DNA from: an uncultured Saprospiraceae bacterium
GTDB lineage: Bacteria > Bacteroidota > Bacteroidia > Chitinophagales > Saprospiraceae
Assembly (NCBI GenBank): GCA_937928575.1
Contig: CALFWW010000018.1
Location: 1 to 32,772 of the forward strand
DNA: 32,772 bases
Direction of reading: 5' to 3'
The stretch's first letter is position 1, and every line of letters begins with the position of its first letter. The notes under the pieces are model-generated. The model made no database searches and was not told where the DNA came from. It saw only the letters and a program-made list of their open reading frames with translations. Below, piece by piece: positions 14,512 through 23,619 of this stretch. The translations under genes were made by a program, and so were the position numbers.

Positions 14512-17500
14512 TTATCGGAATATTTCGAAATAACCGCTAAACTTTCGTTTATCCTCGTCATTCAATTCCAAAACATAGAAGTAAGTTCCATCCGGAAGGT
14601 CTTTGTTGCCTCCCCAAGTTCCTTCCCAATCATTTTGGTATCCGACTCTTTCATAAATCTTATTGCCCCATCTGTTGTATAGGCATAATCTACTTTCTGG
14701 AAAATCTTCAATTCCCGCGATAAAAAATCCATCATTGACTCCATCCTTATTGGGTGAGACTGCAGTGAATATAACAATATCCGTACATTCTATGTAAATA
14801 TGTATGGTAGCGGTATCACATCCGTTTGGCGTACAAACTACATAATCAAAATTATCAGTACGTGCGCAAAATTCATCTCCTGGATTATAGGTCACAGTAC
14901 AATCAAAATTCAAAGTGGCTTCTCCATAAAGTGGATCTGATAAAAGATAAATCGAATCAATTCCACCAAACAAGGTGTCATTCGGTTTTACGGTAACCAC
15001 AACTGGAACATTGATAAATGTCGTATCATAATCATCAACAGCAACTGGTGGATCTGTATAAAGTGGAACATAAATACACATATAAGTGGTATCGCAATAT
15101 CCCAAATCATCACAAACTTCTATACAAGCTGTGTCTTTACCCACTTCCAAACCGGTGTATTCTACACAATACGTTTGCGGATTGATAAAGAACTCCACTT
15201 CTGTTCCAGAATTTTCCAGACAGAAATTATCGATCGAAACTACATTGCCTGGCAACTCGGTCGTATCAATACAAAGTTCATTTGTTTCAAAAACGAATAC
15301 AGAATCCACAAACAACTCGGTGTCTAAATCAAACTCCGGGATCACATTGATATAGAAATCAATCGTGTCACAATTGCTCATGTCATCGCATAACTCAACA
15401 CAAGCCGTATCAATACCAATGGTAACACCAGTATAGGTCACACAATAAGTGATTGGATCAAATACAAAATCTACATTTCCATCTGCCAATTCTGGACAAA
15501 CATTCATCATGGTTGTGACCGTCCCAAGATTTAACTGTGAAGTATCAATACAAAAGGTCACACTTTCATCAATAAAAATAGTATCATAAACTGCTTCTAA
15601 ATCTGTGCAATCTATCATCGCATATAAAGTATCTGCACAACCTGTCAGTGAGTCTAAAATTATTAATTCGTGGAAACCAGGATCTATCTCAAAACCATAT
15701 CCATTTGGGGCCATCAACGCAGTATATGGGAATGTAGAAACAGCACTAAAATCAATCGCTTCAATCACCAATTCTCCATACGTAAAGATATTACTATCAC
15801 CACCATAAATAAACATCGGAGAAGTCGTAAATGACCAATTACCTAATGGATTCCATGTATTCAAGGAGTCTATTAAATCATCCATTGTCAAGAACTCTCC
15901 CGTATAGGTAGTGTTATCTACTGTCCATGAATTCACACTATATGGTCCTAAATTTCCACCACCAAATAAGGTCGCATAATCATACCCCTGATTCATTTCA
16001 AATCCACATGGATCTAAACCTGCGGTATGAGGTTGACCATTATCGAAAATAGCATAAGTTGACAAAACAAATGGATCCTCTTCGATACAAAATGTAGCCG
16101 TATTTGAGCAACCATCAACGGTAGCAAATAAAGTATCACTCTCAACCGTCAATCCTATGTTACAACCAGTAGTAATTGGACATTCAGGAACGAACAAACT
16201 ATTGTATGGCGTCATACACCCATTGGCATCTCTTACGACCAAATCATAAATACCAGTCAACACATTGTATCGGTCCTCGGGATTATTGGTTCCTGGAATA
16301 TCTGCCCAGTCAACCATATAAGGTTGGACTCCTCCAGAAATAGTTAGATCCACTTGTAAACTATCAGGTCCCGTACATGCTGGATAGGTATCAAAGACTA
16401 AACTAACTGGATCAGGTGCGTCAATGGTAAAGCAATCTCCACCTGCAACACATCCAGCTGCATCTCGGATCTCTATACAATAAGCTCCTGGTACAAAAGT
16501 GCCATTCACAAACGTGCTGAAACTGTTAGATATAATAGTATCTGCTGGACCAACAAAAGCTGCATCGTAATTTATAGTATATTCAACTGAACCATCAGCG
16601 ATTCCGGGACAAGAAATATCATATACACTATCGATTGTCACCAATGCTGGTGGTACACTGTCCAACATTACAAAAATAAATGGTAGTTCACATTCAGAAC
16701 CTCCGTTGTCAGTAATCGTAACTCTATGTATTCCTGCTGCTAAACTATCTTGCGTTGCAATTCCGCTTGGCCAGCTGTACCCATAAGTCCCACTACCACC
16801 CGTAACGTTTATCGTTGCAGTTCCATCATTGACACCACAATGTGCCAAATTGTTTAAAGTAACATCCGCTTCCAATGTGTTATTTTCAGGGATGAATACT
16901 TCGAGTACGCTGATACAACCAGGATTGGCTGGATCTTCAAAAGAAACACTTGTGAAACCACTTGGCAAATCATCTCTAAAATTACCGACAAACATATCTT
17001 CCCAAGTATAAGTAAAATTCAATGGAGACATTGTTGCGGTTCCATTAGCAGTCCCACAATTTGCAGCTGTTGGGAAATAGATTGCAGTCGGCCCATCAGT
17101 ATTTGAAACTGTAATTAAAATTTCTTCTGTACATGCGATTGAATTGGCATCACTTACTGTAACACGGTACTCCCCTGCTGGCAAATCACTTCTTCGACTT
17201 CCATCTACATTAGGTGTTCCCATGGTGGTACTCCAACTATAAGTATAATTTGCAGTACTGCCCACTATTCCAACCTCTGCGACCCCATCTGAATTTCCAC
17301 ACGTCGCATTGACCGCATAGCCTCCCATTGCCAACTCTTCCGGACACGAACCACAGCCAACAATATTTATTCTTTCTACTAATGTACAGCCAAATTCATT
17401 TTCCAATGTCACATCTAGAAACTCATCGACTCCATTATAATTGACAACAAAGTCTAGAGAACTATCTGTTGTTAAAGTATCATTAAAATAAGTGCCTGTT

Positions 17501-20500
17501 CCATTTATGAAATAACTAGTGATACTGTCGGTGACGGATACATTTACTGGAATAGTAGTCCCATTACAATTGTCCACAGTACTTGATGAAAAGGTCAATG
17601 CTGGCACAGAATTAACAACAACTTCCACATAAGCAGTATCAGAACAATTCGCACCATCATCTGCCACCAACATATAATTGGTTGTTGTAACCGGAGTAAC
17701 ATCAATACTACCACCCGTACCTACATTGTTAGATGAATCGTCAAACCAGTTTAAGTTCATGCCAGTACCACCATTTAAAGTGACTGTCTGCCCTACACAT
17801 ATGGTATCTTGAGATGCAGTTGCGAATGCCGTTCCTGTACTTCCACTTAAAACAATAACGGAGACTAAAGCAGTATCCGTACAACTATTTGCATCTGTCC
17901 CAATGACCATGTAAGTAGTACTTACAGTTGGCGCCATCGAAATGGATGCACCAGAAGCAATGAAAGCTCCATCATACCATTCATAGCTGTCCGCACCAGA
18001 TGCAGTTAAAGTTGTGAGCGTTGTGGTACAATCTAGTATATCAGGACTAGCAACTGCTGTTACTGTTGGTCCATTTAAGACCGTGACCGTTACTTGTCCT
18101 GAAGATGTACAACCACCTCCGTCGGTACTAATTACAGTATAGGTTGTAGTTGCTGTTGGATTTACGACTAAAGAATCAGTAGTACCTAACAATGTATTAG
18201 CACTGTCATACCATTCATAATTATTAGCACCGCTTGCAACTAACAAGGGCATTGTGACACTGCCACATCCAATTGTATCTGGTGTCGCTACTGCCGTAAT
18301 CGGCGCACCACTTGCAAAAGAGATGGCGATGGTATCTGTTGAAATGCCACAATTTGGTCTGCTGGTTTGCACGACATATTGATACACATCATTTGGATTT
18401 ATCGGATCGTTTATCGTTAAAGTAGGGTTTGCAATTGTTGTGTTATCCAACTCAGCTACTGTTGCCGGCGGGATTGCTGTCCAATTAAATGTATAACCAG
18501 TCATTGCCGCACAACTTGCATCACCAATTGGTCCTGATATCCCCAATCCTGGTGCAACACAATAAGTTGAATCTGCCCCTGCCGCTAGTAGTTGAGGTGT
18601 ACTTAAATTAAACAATGCATTTCCGCAACCCCCATATCCTGTTGTATCAATTTCAGCGATCATTTGACATAGAGAATTTTCAGTTGTCGTGAAATTCATA
18701 TTGAAAGGTATAGAGCCATTTGGGGCAATTGGGTTTGGATCATTAAAGTTACCCACCAAAATATCAGGTCCATCTATTATGTTATTGGCATTTATATCAA
18801 AATAGACATCGACATTCACTGCGGGCAAACTAATAGTAGGGCTATTGTTGAGGACGTTTCCTACAATCGTAATATATTCAGAATCTGTTGGTGCACAAAT
18901 TGAAGTCATTGAAGCGATATCCAGCATTAAGTTATTTTGCAATACAGGAATCAAGGTACTTCCATTGTTAGTAGATGTATTTGACATTGCATCACAATTA
19001 GTACTCGAAGACTGGCATAACAATGAAGTTGAAGTTAATGTCGTCAATACTACTTCGATTGAATCTACTGTACAATCAAAAGCTGGGCTTGTCAAATCAA
19101 AACTAATACACGCTTGTTCGTTTAGTAATAAACCTGTTGGCATTTGCCATATCAATTGAGTAAATCCAGATACATTTTGAATATTCGGTTCTCCTACCAC
19201 CCAACCACTAGGTGTGGATGAGGTTGAACTGCCAGCGTCATAAGTTACGCCGGTAGGTAAATTCAACATTATCTCATCCGTAGCTCCAGTTGGTGTATTG
19301 GTTAAATTAGTTGCACAGATATCAATGGTCCCTGAGCCACCTGATAAAATTCCGGTTCCACTAACAACTGACAAGTCGAATAATTTTGTTCCTCCTGCAT
19401 TAGCACCGTTTATATGGATTGGAAGCGTCTCTCCTGCTTCGAAATTTGTCGTATCTGCACATGCTTTATCACCAACAAAATTGAAGTAATTCAGCGAGCC
19501 ACTTATGTAATCGCAATCTGTAATAAATTGATATCTAATTATTAATTCGTTGCTATCTGTTGGATTGGCCGGATCGAATCCAGCAAGTCCATTTGTATCT
19601 AAAAAGGTATTTAGCATAGAAAAATCCGGATAGTTGTACACATCACCTTGAAGCGTCGATCCTGTAAAAGTAGGATCAGCTAAGGCAGGCGTGTAAGCTG
19701 CACTTGAAGGATAAGCCACTTCAACACTACCAGGAATTAAGGTAGCTCCTTGCAATGGAAGTATTATGTTTGAATTTAGATCATATAATGTTCCTAAATC
19801 CGTATTTCTGACGACAATACCAATTGAAATAGTATCACAAAGTTCTGGATTTGCGCCGCCTGGCTGTTCAACAACATTTGCATCTAAGAACGGATCTAAT
19901 GTTGTAAAAGTAACGGACATCCCCAAATCATCGCAAGGTGGATAATCTAATGGGGTCCATGTTGGGTCCGTGATTGGTCCACAATTCCAACCACTATTCA
20001 GATTTAGTTGATGATTGCCACATTTCTCAACGAGTCCTCTTATGCGATAGGTATTGCAAATTTCATCAATTGTGTTTGATGGTTCTAATCTTAATAAACC
20101 ATCACTAATTACAAAATAATCGGTGGTATTATAAGGTGTTATTGTCAGCGTTTGAGGAGTAGCCGGGAGACTAATATCTTCTACTGAAAATATCTGTACT
20201 GCATTCAAAGAATCCTCAATGGAAAGCCAAATAAGACCCGCATCTGCATCAAAAGAAGTATTACATAATTGAACCACCCATTCGAGCGTGTCATTTGCAA
20301 TATTAATGTTAGGTGCAGTTATTGGTGTTATTGCAAAAGTAGGAGGATCGGTGTAGGACAAATTGGTAAAAGAAGAATCTCTTTCAAATGTTGAGCAACT
20401 GCCATCTCCTATATCAGTCGCATACAATCTATCTTGCCAATATATTTCTGTATCAAAACCATACAAATTGGTACCTGCATTACTTCCCTGCAATGCTTTA

Positions 20501-23382
20501 CAACTTGGTAATGCCCGAATCCTAAAGTTAAATGAATAAGACTGGACATCATTCAGTGCAGGTACTGTTGATAATGTATCAAAGTAAGCCACATAAACAC
20601 CATTATCAGCAGCACTAAATGCATTTACTGGATAAAAGTTATTTCCATAAACCGGGTGGCCTGGAAATGATACTTCGGGAACAAATGAATCAAATACATC
20701 TAATAAACTAGGGTCATAAGTAAATACGATTGAATCTACTGAGATTGCCTGACGGTACTCGTTTCCAAACCAATCCGTAAATCCATTGTTAACCGTGATC
20801 AATCTATATCCAAGATCTGCTTCCTCACAACCTGATGGGAAATCACTACTACCTGGTGCAGCAAAAACAGTCTGATTTTTTGCAATGGTAAATAAATCTC
20901 CCCAATTGTCACAAGCAAATTGATCCCCGTCTATGACACCATATGCAAAACCTCTTAAGTTGGGAACACTTCTGAATTGAGTAGGATAAGGTCCATCTGG
21001 ATTTACTGAAAAATTTCCTATAAATTCAATTTCATCGCCTGGATCTAAGGTTAATCCATTAGCTACCAAGCAATTATGCAAATTAAAATTTAGTGTTTTT
21101 ACTGAATCTGTTGAAAGCAAAGTCATACCTGCCGTACTGATCGTACAGAAATAATCAGTTCCTTGGTTGTTAATTCGGACATCTGCATAGTCGAATAAAA
21201 AGGTCTCATCGGTGCTATTAGTTCCATCCACATTATTGTAAGTAATCGTCACACCAATACTATCCGAAACCGGTGAATCACCAACAATATTTAACAATCT
21301 CATCTGAACTGAATCACATGAAATGGCAACTTTTTTATTGGCAAATGCGGTATCTATTGGAGTCGTGTACGTATTGTCAGTATACCCGAAAGTGGTTCTT
21401 TCAACACTGAATTCGGTCGTTTGTATTCCTTCTGTACAAATTAGTGGAGGACAAGGTGGATCTGTTGTATGAAGTTGGGGCCCTTGTAAAGTACCACAAT
21501 ACCAAACATGGCTACAACTACAAGAAGGACACCTATATCCAAACTCAATTGGAAATTCTGAAGGACCGATTTCAGTAGTACAATCTGCGGTAAAACCCAT
21601 TCGCAAATCATACCTACCGGTTAAAAATGGAGTTGTTCCGTCAAAATTTACATAGGCGGTATCATTTACAATTGAGGTACTATTGACTGCAAATGGAATG
21701 GTTCCTCCGTTTCTAAATAAATTGATGGTACTGAATACTGGACTGACTCCAGTAGGTAATGCAATCTTCAAGTAATACTCTTCATTTCCTCCACAATCCT
21801 TATCAAAACTCAAGATACTTCTCTCTTCAAAATGTGAAATGTAAAATGTATCCACAATTAGATTTGCATCCGGCTGCGAGAAATTCTGAATGTCTGAGTT
21901 GCTATTAGTTGGTCTGAAATAGCTACTTGCTAAAATCGGATTGAAATCATTGCATGCATCATAATACAAAGAACGACCACTGAAAAAAGTAGAATATTCA
22001 TTTACGCATGCATTTGCTGCATCCAAGGTATCAGCACCTACACAATCAAATTCGTAGTATGCAGTCATTTCATAATGCTCACCAACCGCTAAATCATCAA
22101 AAAATCCATCCCCATCTAAATCATCAAGACCACCTGGTCCATCAGGATCAGTTGCAAATAAAGGATTATTATTTAAGTCAACTTGTGTTACAAGCGGTGT
22201 AATAGTTACGCCAGCAATGATCAATGATGTAATTGTATATTGATTGTCAATAAGCGCAAAAGCATTTCCCATTCCAATACCTGTTTCAATATCGATCATC
22301 CCACCAAATCCAGGATCGATTTCCACCCCATTGTTAGTAACCGTAATTGAAGTGTTACCTGCTACACAATAACCAGCATTTACATCAGGGATAGAACCAG
22401 TAGCCGTGATGGCAACATTAGCTGCACCTTGACCAATTGCTACGAAATCATTTGTAGAAACAGCCCCACAAGTTGAGCCATAACAACCCCATGAGAAAAT
22501 ATGCTCACTTGATCTACCCAAATCACAATCTGTTACACAAACCGTTTCTGTAACGGTTGCGGTTTCATTTGGATCAAAAAATCCATCCCCATTAGATGGC
22601 CCACCGCCAATTGTATTCACCGGAAAATGAGTCATATCCAGGTAGCCAGAAATGATGGTATCTCCATTCAAATCAACCGTTTTTGAAAATATCAATGGGA
22701 CTCCATTTACTTGGACGTCAGTAACACTAATTCCAGGTCCTTGTATGTTTTCATATAACAAGGAGTCGACGAATCCATCCAACCCACTATTCGTAACCAA
22801 TATATCTCTTGTAAAACATTGTCCCTCACGGGCCGCACCTACATTGTTCACTACATTTGTGGTAAAGAAAGGCACTGCGAATGCATCTCGATATTCTTGG
22901 GTTGCATCGCTTTCCAGTAAGACAAAGGTATTTAAGTTGTAATTCAAATCCCATACATCAAAAATCGATACTGCATTGTTTGCTGCAATCGTATCTGGAA
23001 TTGCACAAGTACCCTGAATAGAAAATGCCACATCGACCGATGTAGTTCCTCCTGGACTTAAATCAGGAATTTGAAAAATAGGCATATTGGGATCTGCAGA
23101 AGAAACTAAATTTACGCCCGGACTTGATAAAGCTGAATTGAAGTTTACCAGCTCTACTCCTGGAAATAAATTGGCTGTCGCTAAGATATTACTGCGATCA
23201 TTAGGATCCGTTCCATTGATGCTAATCGTGACAATAACATCATCCGGATCTCCACATACATTGAGGAAATCTGGAGCAGTTGTAGCAGAAGAATAGCTAA
23301 CCGCTAAATTATCTTGAGCGCTTAATTGACCTACTAAGATCAACAAGAGGGTTAGGGTGCTCAGCCATTTGAAGTGTTTCAT
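14512..23382 (-). CDS. Giant cysteine-rich surface protein with T9SS type B (gliding-motility-associated) C-terminal domain
   Basis: The protein has 2956 residues, uninterrupted. The signal peptide is MKHFKWLSTLTLLLILVGQLSAQ. Residues about 25-1600 are beta-rich DUF11-like modules with many cysteines. Aspartate-rich sites such as DLDGDGFFDDL near 415 and NGDGFFDPNET near 270 look calcium-binding. Three cysteine/tryptophan motifs recur: SWGCYGSTC near 299, VWYCGT near 626, GWNCGP near 1132. Residues about 1700-1940 hold three Ig/PKD-type repeats (YEWYDS, YEWYDG, LNWFDD). Residues about 2015-2380 hold SprB-like repeats (CGNSDGVAEV, CGVNDGTATINVTGG). About 2590-2775 is a tandem pair with TYCVTYTG / TYCVEYTG and ACVELCDD / ACIEVCDD. 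A cadherin/VCBS-like domain (DPPVAVDDYD) comes next, then the type B domain (about 2868-2956: SPNKDGVNDGF, LYNRWGNKIYE, DLPDGTYFYVLEL). It is likely an extracellular adhesin or matrix protein. Confidence 0.92.
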   Translation of the reverse strand: MKHFKWLSTLTLLLILVGQLSAQDNLAVSYSSATTAPDFLNVCGDPDDVIVTISINGTDPNDRSNILATANLFPGVELVNFNSALSSPGVNLVSSADPNMPIFQIPDLSPGGTTSVDVAFSIQGTCAIPDTIAANNAVSIFDVWDLNYNLNTFVLLESDATQEYRDAFAVPFFTTNVVNNVGAAREGQCFTRDILVTNSGLDGFVDSLLYENIQGPGISVTDVQVNGVPLIFSKTVDLNGDTIISGYLDMTHFPVNTIGGGPSNGDGFFDPNETATVTETVCVTDCDLGRSSEHIFSWGCYGSTCGAVSTNDFVAIGQGAANVAITATGSIPDVNAGYCVAGNTSITVTNNGVEIDPGFGGMIDIETGIGMGNAFALIDNQYTITSLIIAGVTITPLVTQVDLNNNPLFATDPDGPGGLDDLDGDGFFDDLAVGEHYEMTAYYEFDCVGADTLDAANACVNEYSTFFSGRSLYYDACNDFNPILASSYFRPTNSNSDIQNFSQPDANLIVDTFYISHFEERSILSFDKDCGGNEEYYLKIALPTGVSPVFSTINLFRNGGTIPFAVNSTSIVNDTAYVNFDGTTPFLTGRYDLRMGFTADCTTEIGPSEFPIEFGYRCPSCSCSHVWYCGTLQGPQLHTTDPPCPPLICTEGIQTTEFSVERTTFGYTDNTYTTPIDTAFANKKVAISCDSVQMRLLNIVGDSPVSDSIGVTITYNNVDGTNSTDETFLFDYADVRINNQGTDYFCTISTAGMTLLSTDSVKTLNFNLHNCLVANGLTLDPGDEIEFIGNFSVNPDGPYPTQFRSVPNLRGFAYGVIDGDQFACDNWGDLFTIAKNQTVFAAPGSSDFPSGCEEADLGYRLITVNNGFTDWFGNEYRQAISVDSIVFTYDPSLLDVFDSFVPEVSFPGHPVYGNNFYPVNAFSAADNGVYVAYFDTLSTVPALNDVQSYSFNFRIRALPSCKALQGSNAGTNLYGFDTEIYWQDRLYATDIGDGSCSTFERDSSFTNLSYTDPPTFAITPITAPNINIANDTLEWVVQLCNTSFDADAGLIWLSIEDSLNAVQIFSVEDISLPATPQTLTITPYNTTDYFVISDGLLRLEPSNTIDEICNTYRIRGLVEKCGNHQLNLNSGWNCGPITDPTWTPLDYPPCDDLGMSVTFTTLDPFLDANVVEQPGGANPELCDTISIGIVVRNTDLGTLYDLNSNIILPLQGATLIPGSVEVAYPSSAAYTPALADPTFTGSTLQGDVYNYPDFSMLNTFLDTNGLAGFDPANPTDSNELIIRYQFITDCDYISGSLNYFNFVGDKACADTTNFEAGETLPIHINGANAGGTKLFDLSVVSGTGILSGGSGTIDICATNLTNTPTGATDEIMLNLPTGVTYDAGSSTSSTPSGWVVGEPNIQNVSGFTQLIWQMPTGLLLNEQACISFDLTSPAFDCTVDSIEVVLTTLTSTSLLCQSSSTNCDAMSNTSTNNGSTLIPVLQNNLMLDIASMTSICAPTDSEYITIVGNVLNNSPTISLPAVNVDVYFDINANNIIDGPDILVGNFNDPNPIAPNGSIPFNMNFTTTENSLCQMIAEIDTTGYGGCGNALFNLSTPQLLAAGADSTYCVAPGLGISGPIGDASCAAMTGYTFNWTAIPPATVAELDNTTIANPTLTINDPINPNDVYQYVVQTSRPNCGISTDTIAISFASGAPITAVATPDTIGCGSVTMPLLVASGANNYEWYDSANTLLGTTDSLVVNPTATTTYTVISTDGGGCTSSGQVTVTVLNGPTVTAVASPDILDCTTTLTTLTASGADSYEWYDGAFIASGASISMAPTVSTTYMVIGTDANSCTDTALVSVIVLSGSTGTAFATASQDTICVGQTVTLNGGTGMNLNWFDDSSNNVGTGGSIDVTPVTTTNYMLVADDGANCSDTAYVEVVVNSVPALTFSSSTVDNCNGTTIPVNVSVTDSITSYFINGTGTYFNDTLTTDSSLDFVVNYNGVDEFLDVTLENEFGCTLVERINIVGCGSCPEELAMGGYAVNATCGNSDGVAEVGIVGSTANYTYSWSTTMGTPNVDGSRRSDLPAGEYRVTVSDANSIACTEEILITVSNTDGPTAIYFPTAANCGTANGTATMSPLNFTYTWEDMFVGNFRDDLPSGFTSVSFEDPANPGCISVLEVFIPENNTLEADVTLNNLAHCGVNDGTATINVTGGSGTYGYSWPSGIATQDSLAAGIHRVTITDNGGSECELPFIFVMLDSVPPALVTIDSVYDISCPGIADGSVEYTINYDAAFVGPADTIISNSFSTFVNGTFVPGAYCIEIRDAAGCVAGGDCFTIDAPDPVSLVFDTYPACTGPDSLQVDLTISGGVQPYMVDWADIPGTNNPEDRYNVLTGIYDLVVRDANGCMTPYNSLFVPECPITTGCNIGLTVESDTLFATVDGCSNTATFCIEEDPFVLSTYAIFDNGQPHTAGLDPCGFEMNQGYDYATLFGGGNLGPYSVNSWTVDNTTYTGEFLTMDDLIDSLNTWNPLGNWSFTTSPMFIYGGDSNIFTYGELVIEAIDFSAVSTFPYTALMAPNGYGFEIDPGFHELIILDSLTGCADTLYAMIDCTDLEAVYDTIFIDESVTFCIDTSQLNLGTVTTMMNVCPELADGNVDFVFDPITYCVTYTGVTIGIDTACVELCDDMSNCDTIDFYINVIPEFDLDTELFVDSVFVFETNELCIDTTELPGNVVSIDNFCLENSGTEVEFFINPQTYCVEYTGLEVGKDTACIEVCDDLGYCDTTYMCIYVPLYTDPPVAVDDYDTTFINVPVVVTVKPNDTLFGGIDSIYLLSDPLYGEATLNFDCTVTYNPGDEFCARTDNFDYVVCTPNGCDTATIHIYIECTDIVIFTAVSPNKDGVNDGFFIAGIEDFPESRLCLYNRWGNKIYERVGYQNDWEGTWGGNKDLPDGTYFYVLELNDEDKRKFSGYFEIFR

Positions 23383-23563
23383 AGCTGAAAATTTTTGTTG
23401 TTGTTTAAAATAAATCTTTACAGAAGATAATTAAGTCTTGGCTAGTGCCGAGACAGAAACATCTAATTATATATTATAACTAATTTCATACCAAATTTTA
23501 TTTAAACTATATCCTCCTGATTATCAATATCATACAAAATTTTCAGTTTTGACTTAATTCCAT

Positions 23564-23598
23564 AAAAAAAGCCCTAACACTCTGAAGAATGTTAAGGC
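23564..23598 (-). terminator. Terminator of the 1500-residue exported protein gene
   Basis: GCCCTAACA (23571-23579) pairs with TGTTAAGGC (23590-23598) with one mismatch and a ten-base loop. The A run at 23564-23570 provides the minus-strand U tail. It lies about 20 bases past the stop at 23620, so this gene and the giant gene downstream are separate transcripts. The stretch 23383-23563, which should carry the giant gene's promoter, has no clean -7/-33 pair that I can find. Confidence 0.78.
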
Positions 23599-23619
23599 TC
23601 TAAGGGATAAGAGGAGTAT

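Noticed and set aside
17700..18300. CRISPR-like or DNA-level repeats
   Set aside because: The periodicity is protein Ig/PKD repeats with diverged codons; there are no identical repeats with spacers.
18845..19489. Plus-strand frames inside the giant gene
   Set aside because: Opposite an uninterrupted 2956-codon gene with export domain; composition and lack of motifs mark them as shadows.
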